Source: Cryptomeria japonica (lineage: Eukaryota > Streptophyta > Pinopsida > Cupressales > Cupressaceae). Taken from it: a stretch of DNA of 60,000 nucleotides. The DNA is taken from assembly GCF_030272615.1 (NCBI RefSeq), contig NC_081405.1, positions 152,504,113 through 152,564,112 of the forward strand. The letters are read 5' to 3'. The translations under genes and the position numbers were made by a program. A model generated the notes under the pieces. It was not told the origin of the DNA, ran no database searches, and worked only from the letters and a program-made list of their open reading frames with translations. The number at the start of each line of letters is the position of its first letter. Position 1 is the stretch's first letter. Shown in pieces: positions 12,130-23,049 of the stretch.

Positions 12130-13617
12130 TGGGTGAGGTCGTTTGGTGTCACAACTCACATCATTTAATTCTTTCAATATTGAACCGAGCGTGTCTCAAA
12201 GCTGTATGCGATAAGGATGAGTTTAAGTTGGGGGTTTTTACACATAGAACAGTGACATTTACTTCGGTCATGCTCCGTCAGAAGCTCTGAAGATCTCTTT
12301 TGAATCAAATCTTATACTAATGATATTTGCCTAAAATCGAACTAAAGATACTAAATCTACTCTAAGGAGGACTTTGGTGCTTCTGATACAATCTAATCAA
12401 AAAATTAATTAGAGTTGATTCATGGAATTATCTAACTAGGACAAAACCACATCTAAACTACAACACAAATTCAAATCCTCTTTTACTTGCTAGAAAGTGA
12501 AATCTATTTTATGATTTGTAGAAAAGTGAAATCTATTTTAGCTTGTAGGAAAATGAAATTCATTCTACAGAACATTTAAAGCAAACTAAATCCTATGAAC
12601 AATTTTAACAAAACCTCTATCTTAATCACAATTTAAATCACCATTGCCATCTATTTTAACAAGATTAATATTAAATTGGAATGCAACATTTGATCAATCT
12701 AAACTAAACTAAGAAAGCCCAAGTTTGAACCTATGTGAATGAATTATTCTATCTCAAAAGCTACTAAATCAACTTGTGAATGCAAACTACAAATTGTAAT
12801 TAATTTTTGATTCTTAAAATTATCATGAACATACAGAAAAGAATGTAACTAAATTGGACATGAAATATTTGGATAAAACAAATAATTAACTTAGGATCAC
12901 CTCCCTTCAGTTGAGCGGACCTTGCTCTTCCTCTAGTGGGATCTTTGAACATAAATATATCAGATCAACTTCAATTTTTCATAGCAATTGGCTCCCAGAA
13001 AGGAGTAAAAGTTTTGGAATTATAGAAAATGAGACTCTCAACTAACGACTAACTTACAATCTAGCTGACTCCCTTTCTAACGAAAGCCAAAGGATATATA
13101 TACATATCCTTGTTTAAATTCAAAATGTAATGTTACCCACCTAGAGGAGTAGCATCAACTAGCCTAAACTACATAAGCCATTACAATCCATATATTACTC
13201 AAAATGAAAGTTGAAGTTTCATAAAACAACCGATAGAAACAGACCGAGAGAAGACAAAAGTTCCATCCAGGCGGAGCGATTAGGAGTGACCAAGCATTCC
13301 ATGTTGCTTGAACAAGAAGTTCATGATTCCATGTCTTACAATAACTTCCAAGTATATCTGAAACATATCCAAGAAAGATAGTACGAGATATAACAACAAA
13401 AATTCAAAAGATCAGTTGTTTCTTCATTTATCAGTTATAAAGTATTCCATTTACACAAATTACCATTTCTAATATATATCATTTAATTAGCAAAATATAA
13501 AAGAAAAACAATAAACATGCATGTATAAAATCTGCAACCAGGCACATTAATTATCAAAATATTAGGAGTTTTTAAGCATAAATTATCATTAAAAATTTCA
13601 TATTTAGGAACTCATCT
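12130..13617 (-). repeat. 3' LTR of the Gypsy element
   Basis: Aligns along its full length with 17037-18517, from GGGTGAGGTC through CACAACTCACATCATTTAATT to CATATTTAGG.ACTCATC. The last base is T where the partner has A, so the canonical TG start on the minus strand is mutated here. Many substitutions separate the pair, so the insertion is old. Confidence 0.85.
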
Positions 13618-13633
13618 TCCTCTCCCTCCTTCT
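13618..13633 (-). other. Polypurine tract of the Gypsy element
   Basis: On the minus strand GAAGGAGGGAGAGGAA directly precedes the 3' LTR, the expected plus-strand primer position. Confidence 0.65.
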
Positions 13634-13671
13634 ATAAACCCTGCCCTCATGGTGGTGGATTTGGCAGATCC

Positions 13672-13854
13672 TTATCTCATAGGTTTAACACCTTCAGTGT
13701 AAATATGATGTGTGCAAATAAAAGGGTGTATTCCTCTCATGACCTTATATTCCCAAGCAAATGCTTCTATATGCTTCTCTAAAGTGAGCTTCAACTCCTC
13801 TTCTTGCTTTGGAAGCAAAGATGAATTGATGAAGAGAGATTTGTCTGAAGACAC
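13672..13854 (-). pseudogene. Gypsy RT, N-terminal fragment only
   Basis: The text ending in EAFAWEYKVMRGIHPFICTHH and then GVKPMR is the opening of plant Gypsy reverse transcriptase, in the part before the first catalytic Asp. It stops about 40 bases from the PPT. The palm motifs with the catalytic Asp residues, RNase H and integrase are missing. In intact relatives about 3 kb would follow. This can only be a deletion remnant or a non-autonomous derivative. Confidence 0.8.
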
Positions 13855-14134
13855 TATAATTTACTTTGTATCACTCTTTCCTTTAGATGGATCTCCTATA
13901 AGTGTATTAAGAGGACAAGGATATATTATCATGATGTAGAGTCTTCTTACAACTTCCCTTTTTAACCTCTTTATGAGAGGAACATTATTTATTATCTTGA
14001 TTTAATTTGTTAGTATTATTATTAAGTTCCTCTCCCTCTTCCACATTCTCTTCATATTCCTCAACATGTTCTGTCAAGGTAACCATGGCTAACTTGACCA
14101 CTCCATCTCCTTTTGACTCCATTTCATCATCAAC

Positions 14135-14596
14135 CTAGTATTGAGTGTTAGAATGAAATGTTGGCTTAGCTAGAGGGTAAAGTATCAACTCCTTTTTTTT
14201 TTTACCATTAGAAATAGTCATATTACCATATCTACAATCTATTAATGTTTTTGCACTTGCTAGCCAAGGTCTTCCTAGTATGATTGGATATCCTAATTCT
14301 TTCTTCTTAGATTTAAGTACCAAAAAGTCATCTAGATAATCCCATGTATCAGTTGTGACTGTTACATCTTCTAGAACACCTTTAGGTTTGGCAATAGATT
14401 GATTTACCAACTAAAGCACATTTGTTGTGAGTTGAACCCTTGTTATTCCTAGAATTTTTGCAGTATCAACAGTGATAACATTTATAGCTTCTCCCAAATC
14501 AATCAATACATTAGGTATCTCAACTCCTCCCATGCTCAAAGTAATTACAAGACTCCCAGGGTCACTATATTTCAGAGGAAGCAATCTCCCTGACAA
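14135..14596 (-). pseudogene. Gypsy aspartic protease domain, decayed
   Basis: Two in-frame pieces (14411-14596 and 14135-14410) are separated by one stop. The first contains VLIDLGEAINVI, which stands where the active-site D-S/L-G-A of retropepsins lies. The second has the ILGRPWLASAKTLID block typical of plant Gypsy proteases. The enzyme normally cuts the gag-pol polyprotein. The stop and the changed active-site context make it inactive. Confidence 0.75.
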
Positions 14597-14759
14597 TACA
14601 TCAGTGACCTTGGTCCCTGCTTGTATTGTGGAAGGAAACTTCCTTTTTCTTCCTAGCTTTTTTATACAAAGTCACACAACAAGTTGGTTAATTTATACTA
14701 TGTCCTTAATGGCTTGTAATAGAGGTATCTCTATATTGGTCTTTTTCAACTCATGAAGA

Positions 14760-15411
14760 AGTGAAGAATCTGTCATGTCAAGATGATTTGGTAGAGAAGA
14801 ATCAGGAGCTACTTATGTTATTTTAAAACATTATGGATAAGGTGTTCTACCAGCTACTTCCTTCGTTTTATCAGAAATTTGATCCTTTTCTTGAATCTCC
14901 TCATTCTTCTCCTCCTCTTTGTGTAAAACATCTAATTTTGAAGGAACATTACAATTCCTTAGTTGAATATCATCAACTTCTATTACATTTAGATGAGGAG
15001 GATTAGAATTAGTGTTAAATGTTTGTTGAGGATGGTTATTCTTTGGGTTTGGAACTAGTTTGTGCTGGTATCTAGGGTTGATTCACTTGCTCATTAGGAG
15101 AATTTGGTTTAGTAATGAGGGGTGGAGGTTGTCCCCAAGGTTGTTTTGGACCTTGATTCAACCAAGATTGAAATTGAGGTTGATTTTGTTGCCACAGTGA
15201 TGGGTTTGGTTGCCACTGTGGTTGATTTGGTTGTCATTATGGTTGGTTTCATTGAGGACTAACCCATTATGGAGCTCCCTAAGATGTAGGAGGTGGTTGC
15301 ATTACATAAGTAGGGGTCCACTGATTAACATTTTATCATTGGTTTGAATTCCAATTATTTCTAGGGCCATATTGTCTTGAATAAACATTAAAGCTTGGAT
15401 TTTGAGATCTT
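14760..15411 (-). pseudogene. Gypsy gag C-terminal part, Q/N-rich
   Basis: On the minus strand this region reads as Gln-, Asn-, Pro- and Trp-rich text with repeated WQ, NQP and QPQ words (about 15060-15400), followed by an acidic linker toward protease. It is the continuation of gag beyond the nested solo LTR. Several stops are present. Low-complexity gag tails of this type occur in Athila-like elements. Confidence 0.55.
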
Positions 15412-15416
15412 TGTCC

Positions 15417-15902
15417 TGTTAGGAATTACATGCAGAAAATATCCATTATATGTATATAAATATTAAAAACAGGAATGAAAAACATAGAAAATAATAACAT
15501 CGAAGAGACAATATTTAACATGGTTCACCCAATCTTGAGCTACATCCACCAAACAAAGAGTCCAATATTATTATCCAGTAAATCAAAATCAATTACAACT
15601 AACAATCCCCTTGCAACTCAATACCACTGCAAAATGCTACAAAATTATCTACAAAAAATCCTAAGCCTTAGCCTTTTTAACAATACTTATGTCAGTTACA
15701 AATCTAGGGTTACAATATGTCAGCCATTAGAAAAATAAGACCTGATGCCTTTATAAAATAATAAAAGTCTTTTTGGCCTCACGCCCCTTGACCCCATCTT
15801 GGGGGCGTTGCCCCCAAATGCCTGTCAAATAATATAGGGGGAAACTGCGCTGATAGAAGTAGGGAAAATTTAACCCCAAGTTTGATTAGGCACCATATAA
15901 CA
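15417..15902 (-). repeat. Solo LTR nested in Gypsy gag
   Basis: A 486-bp unit begins TGTTAGG and ends ATAACA. The five bases on each side are identical (TGTCC at 15412-15416 and 15903-15907), an exact TSD. Cutting it out with one TSD copy restores an uninterrupted gag reading on the minus strand. The minus strand shows the usual LTR order: a GC-rich GGGGCAACGCCCC block, a TATA-like TTTTATAAAGGCATC, then GGTGGATGTAGCTC near the end. So I place it on the minus strand. The short plus-strand ORF inside is not a gene. Confidence 0.85.
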
Positions 15903-16819
15903 TGTCCAACATAGTTAAGCTCTTCTTCAATAATAGGAGGTTTCTTCAAATGGTTTTTTATATCTTGTAAGATATTACAAGAGCTTGTTGCATGTGGCTT
16001 TTCATAGATTTCACAAAGATCAAATTGATTTAATGGACATTCTCTCAAAATATGTTTTCCCCTACATTTTGAACAGTAAATGGATAAGGGCTCAGTGTTT
16101 TTCCTATCTGATTGAGTATTGAGATGAAGGAGTATGTCAATTTTCAAGTTTTCTATTTACTCTATCATTTGAGATACATTAGAGCTTAAAGCTTTGTTCT
16201 TTCTAGAATCCCTAGTTCCAACTCTAGTCCTAGAGTAATTTCTACATATACCAATAATATCTTCCAAAGGGAGTTTATTGATATCTCCTTTTCCCATCAA
16301 ATTCATTGCTTCTCTAGACTCATCATCAATTCCTCTTAAGAAAATTTTGCTACTAATCTCATCATTAAGTCCCTTGGCACATATTTTATATACAAATAAA
16401 AAACTATCGACATAATCTTCCAAACTTTCATCTTCCATTTGCTTCATTTGAAACACCTCATCCTTCCTATCTCTCACTCGACAATAATCTTGGTACTTAT
16501 CCAAAAATACAATTTCCATCTCCTACCATGTTGAAATAGAAACTCATAAACACATAAACTATCATAATGCTGATTCTTTGAAAGTAGAAGGAAATAACTT
16601 CAATTTTTTATTATCAGATGTATAATCATATGTTTCACAAAGGACTTTGAACTCAAAAAGAAATTGATTAGGATCTTTAGAAGTTTTTCCTCTAAAATTT
16701 GGTAACACTGAGGGTGAAATTATTTTCATAGGTGGCTCATGATCTCCCACATTCAAGTTAATAAGATATGAAAATGTCCTATTAGGTGGAGGATCCTTAG
16801 TTGCTACTCGATCACCCAT
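15903..16819 (-). pseudogene. Gypsy gag, capsid and zinc knuckle
   Basis: It starts at the ATG at 16819 (MGDRVATKDPPPNRTF). The capsid-like Retrotrans_gag region includes CETYDYTSDNKKLKLFP, then FLDKYQDYCRVRD and LEDYVDSFLFVYK. A CX2CX4HX4C knuckle (CSKCRGKHILREC) and a second Cys/His-bearing stretch follow at about 16010-16080. Gag forms the virus-like particle and packages RNA. Stops occur at about 16560 and 16155, but all pieces share one frame. The nested solo LTR cuts the gene at 15902. Confidence 0.8.
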
Positions 16820-17010
16820 CTCGTCTGCTTGTTGATGTTCAAATTGTTCTTCCTACTCTTCAAAATCATCTTGTTGTTCTTCTTGCAATTGATCAAGATT
16901 ATAATGCCTTGGAATAAATCTTCCAAAAGGATCTCTAGCTCTTTTCATCAATTGCTTAACTCTTTCCTTACCAACACCAAGACTTCAAACTTGGTAGCTA
17001 GATCTTTTAA

Positions 17011-17029
17011 TTCCCCAAAAATGACGCCT
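17011..17029 (-). other. Putative primer-binding site of the Gypsy element
   Basis: The minus strand reads AGGCGTCATTTTTGGGGAA seven bases inside the 5' LTR. It resembles a decayed TGGCGCC-type site used by Athila/Tat Gypsy elements. The match is partial. Confidence 0.45.
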
Positions 17030-17036
17030 AAAATAA

Positions 17037-18517
17037 TGGGTGAGGTCATTGGTGTCACAACTCACATCATTTAATTTTTTCAATATCAAACCGGGTGTGT
17101 CTTAGAGATATATGTGATGAGGATGAGTTTATGTTGGGGGTTTTTGCATTGAGAATAGTGACTTTTGCTTTGGTCATGCTCTGTTAGGAGCTCTCAGGAT
17201 CTCTTCCGAATTAAATCTTATACTAATGATATTTGTCTAGAACCAAACTAAAGATACTAAATCTTCTCTAAGGAGGAGTCTAGTGCTTCTAATGCAATCT
17301 AAACCAAAATTTAATTAGAACTGATTCATGGAATCATCTAACTAGGACTAAACCACGTCTAAACTACAACACAAATTCAAATCCTATTTTACTTTCTGGA
17401 AAGTGAAATCTATTTTATGTTTTGCAGAAAAGTGAAATCTATTTTATGCTTGCAAGAAAATGAAATTTATTCTATGAAACATTTAAAGAAAACTAAATCC
17501 CATGAACAATTTTAACAAAACCTCTGTCTTAATCACAATTTCAATCACCATTACCATCTATTTTAACAAGATTAATATTAAACTGGATTGCAACATTTGA
17601 TCAATCTGAAGTAAACTAAGAAAGCACAAATTTGAACCTATGTGAATGAATTATTCTATCTCAAAAGCTACTAAATCAACTTGTGAATGAAAACTACAAA
17701 TTGTAATTGATTTTCAATTCTTAAAATTATCATGAACATACAAAAAAGAATGTAACTATATTGGACATGAAATATTTGAATAAAACAAAGAATTTACTTA
17801 GGATCACCTCCATTTAGTTGAGCATGCCCTGCTCTTCCTCTGGTGGGATCCGCAAACATAGATATATTAGATCAAATTCAAAATTTCATTGCAATTGGCT
17901 CCCAAGAGGGAGTAAAACATGTTTTGGAATTATAGAAAATGAGACTCTAAACTGACGACTAACTTACAATCTATTTAACTCCCTTTCTAATGAAAGCCAG
18001 AGGATATATATACATATCCTTATTTAAATTCAAAATACAATGTTACCCACCTACAGGAGTAACAATAACTAGCCTAAACTACATAATACTTTACAATCCA
18101 TTTGTTACTGAAAATAAAACTTGAAGTTTCATAGAATAGTTGATAGAAACGGACTTGGAGAAGATGAAAGTTTTGTCTAGGTGGAGCGATCAGGAGTGAC
18201 CAAGCATTCCATGCTACTTGAACATGAAATTCATGATTCCATGTCTTACAATAACTTCCAAGTATATCTAAAACATATCCAAGAAAGATAACACAAGATA
18301 TAACAATAAAAAATCAAAAAATCAGTTGTTTCTTCATTTAATTAGTCATTTACACAAAATACTACTTTTAATATATATCATCTAATTAGCTGAATATAAA
18401 AGTAAAAGCAATAAACATGCATGTATAAAGCCTACCATCAGGCACATTAATTAATAAAATATTAAAAGTTTTAAAGCATAAATTATCATTAAAAATGTCA
18501 TATTTAGGCACTCATCA
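17037..18517 (-). repeat. 5' LTR of the Gypsy element
   Basis: Partner of 12130-13617. It begins TGATGAGTGCC on the minus strand at 18517 and ends CACCCA at 17037, the canonical TG...CA ends. Confidence 0.85.
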
Positions 18518-19735
18518 CTTTTATCGAATGTTGCAAAGAGGGTTGTTTGTTGTGTTTTTCAAAAGACATTTTATGCAAGATAAAGTATTGAAAAAAGAAT
18601 TTTGGAACTTAGGGAAGTTACTTTTTAGGGCCATCTCACAGTCACCAGAAGATAAGGGGAAGATATATTGGCCAAATCCCAATGGAAATAAAAATTGTGC
18701 CTCCATAATTGTAGAGATTCATATCTAATTTGCTCAAACCAATTGGGAATGTTGTACAAGTGGAAGACTCTAGGGTTACTCTACCACATTTACATGCTAG
18801 AGCCTTAATTTATTTGATGCCTTCTATTGACATTCTGGATGTGACTATTGTACAAATTGAATCTAAGGTTTTAATTGTGAAATTTAATTATCGGGTACCC
18901 TCAATGCTTATTTTTTATGCAAGAAAAATAATCACTAGAAAAAAAAAAAGAATGTCCAAAAATCTCAATGAACAATTTGTATTTTTTTAGTAATGCGAAT
19001 AACAATGTTGGAGAAAAATGGGAAAATCCTTTAGCTAATGATAAATCCTTTTTCAATAAAATGGTTAAAGAAAATTCTCCAAATTCTAATAATAATCTTA
19101 ATAATGCTAGGATCATGAGCAAACATGTTGATACAAATGTAGAGTATACTACTACAAGAGCCAATTTTGACATCTCCCCTCCAAACACGAGGTCTTTTGT
19201 GGAGGACATCCTTGAGGTTTCTCTTGTAGACCTCCTATTTGAAGGAGAGATTGAAGTTGTTAATGTAGTGGAAAAGATAGACCCCAAATTAGGTGTCTCC
19301 ATTGCAATGGTTAATAATAGACATGAAGGTAGAGATTATTCACTGTGAAAGGATAAACCCTCCCACAAGGATGCTCAACAATTGGCCTTGGATAGTATTA
19401 AATCTCATGCTAAAGAAGCCAAATTATAAAAATAAAGTTAGGGCCAAGATGAAATGCTACTAAATGCTGATAACCCAAGGGCTTTAAGGCTTCTTCTTGG
19501 TCATGGTTCTAAGATATTAATTCTTAATTGTTTCAATCACATGTACTCAACTTATAAGAATGATTTTTCCCAAATTACTTGGGGAGAAAATAGAGGAGGT
19601 GAATTTTATAAAGGGAGGAAACAACTTGAGAGGTCCAAAAGCTCCAAATCACTAAAACGGGGTGGTAAAAAGGGAAAGGAAGATAACAATTCAAAGGAGG
19701 ATAACTTCTCTAAAAAGGAAAAAGTTCCATAGTAC
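18518..19735 (+). pseudogene. LINE ORF1, second segment with zinc knuckle
   Basis: The text resumes with MLQRGLFVVFFKRHF and includes IYWPNPNGNKNCAS and LKPIGNVVQVEDSRV, typical of plant L1 ORF1 proteins. A CCHC knuckle lies at about 18903-18960 as YFLCKKNNH, a stop, then KKKEC. Its first Cys is changed to Tyr and a TAG interrupts it. An acidic, Asn-rich and then Lys/Ser-rich tail follows and ends at the stop 19730-19732. At least one frameshift lies after the knuckle. ORF1 binds LINE RNA in the ribonucleoprotein. Confidence 0.75.
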
Positions 19736-19788
19736 TTTGAAAGAGTGTATAAAAACCAAAAGTCCCTTCACCAAACCCCTCCCTCTTA

Positions 19789-21191
19789 ATGAGACTAAAT
19801 ATTAGTAGTTGGAATGTTAGGGGACTATAGTCCCTTGATAGAAAATATATTCTTAGGGATTTTTTGTAATGACATACTAAATTGGATAATACTTGCTTAC
19901 AAAAGATCAAAGTAGTTGGGTTTCAAAAAGATCGTGCCATTGATTTTGTATGGAAATCCGCTAAGGCCTTGGCTACCATGCATGAGAAAGAAAAATGAGG
20001 CTATGATATCCTTGTCAAAAGTAACTAGTCTAGGTTTGTAATCAGATTATTTGGGTCAAGTTTGACATCGAATTTGAAATATTTGGTCTCTTCTCCATAT
20101 AGGATTTCAGTTTTGGCTTGGACGACTTCCAATCTTCTTATAATCCCATGGATTATTGTTTCTGATTTTAATATGCTTGAATATAAAGAGGATAATATTG
20201 GGGGTAGACATTGCCTTTAGAAGAGAAATGAACTATATTTATGGTCTAGGATGAAGAGATATTCATATTTATTAGAACCTTTGGAGAAAATGAAAGCTTA
20301 GTTCAAAGATATTTGGTTCACATAGTGTAAAAACCAATCCTAGAATAGAATGATTTACTCTAGGTTGGATAAGTTCTATGCACATAAGAGTTTTTTCACC
20401 TTCAAACCTAGTGGTAAAGGAGGACTATCTTTGTCTTCCTTACTACAAAATATAATCATTCTCCTATTGAGACCTATGTTGAATTTAGTGATAGCATCTT
20501 AATTTCTAAGATATGTTCATATTATTGTTGTAAACTAAATAGTTATCTCATTAATGACAATGTTAGCTTGACGTGGATTAGAGTTTCTACAATAATCTCT
20601 AAAATTTTAATAAGTGGTCTGTTTTGCAAAATTGGGATTTCCTTGTCTTTCTCTAAAGGGACTTGTTTAGTATTGTAGGGAAAAAGAAGGCTATAGACAA
20701 GAAGAATATTGAGTTTATGCTATAAAGTAAAGTAATTTGACTTGAGGGAGAGTTTAAAAGGAACAATGAGGATTTGTATATGAAAAAAAACTTGTCAAAA
20801 CCAAAACATTGCTCTGGAATGTCCAAAACAATCAACATCAGGGTACTAGTATTAGAAATAGAATGACTTGGCTTAATGAAGGGGATAAAGGATCCAAATA
20901 TTTTTTAATATTATAAAGAAAAAATAGGATAGAGAAAGGATATGCCCCATTTATGTCAATGGGTTCATCTTTGGTGACAGTGAATTCATGAAAGACGTTT
21001 TTTATTCTTTCTTGAAAAAAATGTTTTTATGTAAAGACAACTCTAACTCTACTAAAGCTAGGGAATTATACATGAAAAGTATCCCCCTCAAGGTTTACAA
21101 AGAGGATGTTGGTTCTCTAGATAAATATATCTCAATGGATTATATTTTAAACACAATAAAATCCTTTAGTAATGGCAAAGCTCTTGGAGCT
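19789..21191 (+). pseudogene. LINE ORF2, endonuclease and start of RT
   Basis: The ATG at 19789 (MRLNISSWNVRGL) opens an APE-type endonuclease. The SWNVRGL opening and VSDFNMLEYKED (normally GDFN) are its signature motifs. This enzyme nicks target DNA for target-primed reverse transcription. Downstream come RMTWLNEGDKGSKYFF at about 20860 and the RT entry IKSFSNGKALGA at 21150-21191, where the sequence breaks off at the 20-kb insertion. It continues at 41161. Stops and shifts are numerous. Joining all ORF2 segments gives about 1,360 codons, normal for plant L1. Confidence 0.85.
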
Positions 21192-21589
21192 TGTTAGGAG
21201 TGGCAAAATTTTGCTTTTCTCCCTGTGTCTGTTGTCCTCTACAGTCTTGAGAGCTGGGGTTTATCAAGGGTTTACCTAGGGATTTACTTTTGTTTATCTT
21301 GTCACTTAAAACCCTCCTCTTTTATATTTTTTCATTGACCGCCTGTAATGGGTTACTGTTTTCTTCATAAGGGTTTTACATCATAGGATTATCGACCTCG
21401 TGTCTTAGGACCCAACGTATTTAACCGGGTGCTATGGGTGGTGATTTATTTTTTTGTAAAATCCTTTTTCATGGTCAAAATTACTAAGTTCTAAGTTCCC
21501 TTATGATCTTAAGGCCACGACCCCATTACCCTTCATTAGTAATCATGTGCTTAAAAGAATCATTGAAGTGTCGCCTCCATATGTTTAGT
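21192..21589. other. Left end of the composite insertion
   Basis: It opens TGTTAGGAGTGGC and has a TATA-like TTTTATATTTTTT at about 21320. It could be an LTR start. No ORF is recognised. Confidence 0.3.
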
Positions 21590-22530
21590 CATCATGGGAT
21601 AGTGGGGTCATTGCTTTGGGGCTCTTAATTCCTATCCCATAGGCTTCTTTTGGCACTTGTTCGAACGATGCAGGATGGCAAGATGCTTATAGAATTGAAG
21701 GAAAGTTACCCCACAAATACTTTGCAGTGGAAGTTTCTAGCTTGCGGGTTGGCGAGATGTGTGTCAGCATTGAGAGATTCATACCCCACAATGGCTGTAT
21801 ATAATGATTCAATGGTTGTGGGATAGCGGGATGAGTGCCCAAGACAAGAATAGTCTTACACCATAGGAAACATAAGGAATATATATTTCACCTATGGGCT
21901 GGCAGAATATTAACAACACCAAAGGGATTAAGAGACCCCGCAACCCATTAAAAGAGAAAGAAGAATAAAGAGCTAGGGTGCTCTGCAGTATGGTGGGATA
22001 CCTCAAAGTATAATAGGAAAACTTACCCCACAAGAGTGGTGATGCATCACATATTTGGTCGTGGGGTAGCGAGATATGGAAAATGATTAAGTTATCCTTA
22101 TCCCACAAGGATCAAATAGCCAAGCAAAGTAAGGTGTAGGATAATAGGAGTAAAAAAAATAGTGGCCCCCGCTATCTCGCAATGATTAAAGTAGGGGTAG
22201 GATGAATGGAGAGTGATTCATTTCCAATGTGTAAATGTAACTTAAGATGGGTACCATGTGGGTTAGCAAGATGTTTTGAGAGACAAAGGAAGGCTTACCC
22301 CGCAGGGATAAAGATGGCTTGGGCAAGGTGATGCGAGGTAGCGGGAATAGTATATATTGGCTTCCCTGCTATCCTGCAAGCAAAATATGAGGCATAGAAT
22401 CATCTTGCAAGATAACAAAAGTGTGAAGGGATAGTGAAGGCCCACTATCCCACAACATAGGAAGTGATAGAAAATTAACCTCATGGGGTAGGTAAAGGTG
22501 AAGAAGATAGGGATCCTGCTATCCCGCAAG
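21590..22530. repeat. Scattered array of GGGATAGCGGGAT-type motifs
   Basis: Variants of a G-rich word (TGGGATAGTGGGGTC, GCGGGTTGGCGAGATG, GTGGGATAGCGGGATG, GTGGGGTAGCGAGATA, GTGGGTTAGCAAGATG, GCGAGGTAGCGGGAAT) alternate with C-rich inverse words (TACCCCACAA, TTATCCCACAAGG, CGCTATCTCGCAA, CTATCCTGCAAGC, CTATCCCGCAAGG). About ten pairs lie roughly 100 bp apart. Each pair could fold as a stem. No ORF of interest is present. The role is unknown. Confidence 0.6.
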
Positions 22531-23049
22531 GGGGAAAATCTCAAGAAAGATGTCAAAATTTTATAAAAGATAGAACTTTAGAAATCTAAGCAAAAATCAA
22601 AGATGGCATGGATTAAAATTATGTAACATGTCTTCATTGAGGGACAGTCAAAGCAACATCTTAGTTGTCTATTTGTAGATCAACGATCAAGTTCAAATCT
22701 TGGAACCACCAACTAGTCGAACCATGCATGTATGAATTAATGGTGATTCATCTGTGAGTAATAAAAGCAAAAAAATGAGCCATTATCATCCACCCTGCAT
22801 TCAAGAAGAGATCACAAAGTGAGTTTTGAGCATCCAAAGGTGAACTAGAGCATTCTTCAAGCTACCATTGCGACCAAAATCTTGCAGAAAACCAGTAAGT
22901 CAATTTTTAACCTCTTTGTGCTTTCTAAAAGAAATTAGCAAGTATTTACGAGGGGTTTCATGAGAAAGGTTTTAGTCTTTTTTCCCTAGGAGTGTGGTTT
23001 GGGTCTGTTTGTTTGAATTTCAAAGCTTCAACTAGTTTTAGAGAGAGAA
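22531..23049 (+). other. Leader before the unknown ORF
   Basis: No coding content seen. It ends in GTTTTAGAGAGAGAA just before an ATG, so it looks like the 5' untranslated part of the decayed ORF that follows. Confidence 0.4.

Larger units (their letters stand above)
12130..18517 (-). mobile_element. Ty3/Gypsy element, pol largely deleted
   Basis: Two direct LTRs (12130-13617 and 17037-18517) bound a minus-strand interior with gag, protease and only the first part of RT. RT core, RNase H and integrase are absent. The right copy is the 5' LTR. It inserted into LINE ORF1: the left flank CTTGA and right flank CTTTT fit a 5-bp TSD with two changes, and removing one copy keeps the LINE frame. Gag and protease pieces all lie in a single minus-strand frame, so decay is mostly by nonsense substitutions plus one large deletion. 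A solo LTR is nested in gag. Gag and RT text resembles the Athila/Tat (non-chromovirus) Gypsy group by eye. Confidence 0.85.

Noticed and set aside
15475-15738. 87-codon plus-strand ORF
   Set aside because: It lies wholly inside the nested solo LTR, whose own sense is minus.
18901-19302. 133-codon minus-strand ORF opposite LINE ORF1
   Set aside because: The plus strand carries recognisable LINE ORF1 text; the minus frame is its shadow.
21809-22556. Two minus-strand ORFs of about 100 codons
   Set aside because: They arise from the G/C-rich motif array and are Leu/Ser/Phe-rich without domain features.
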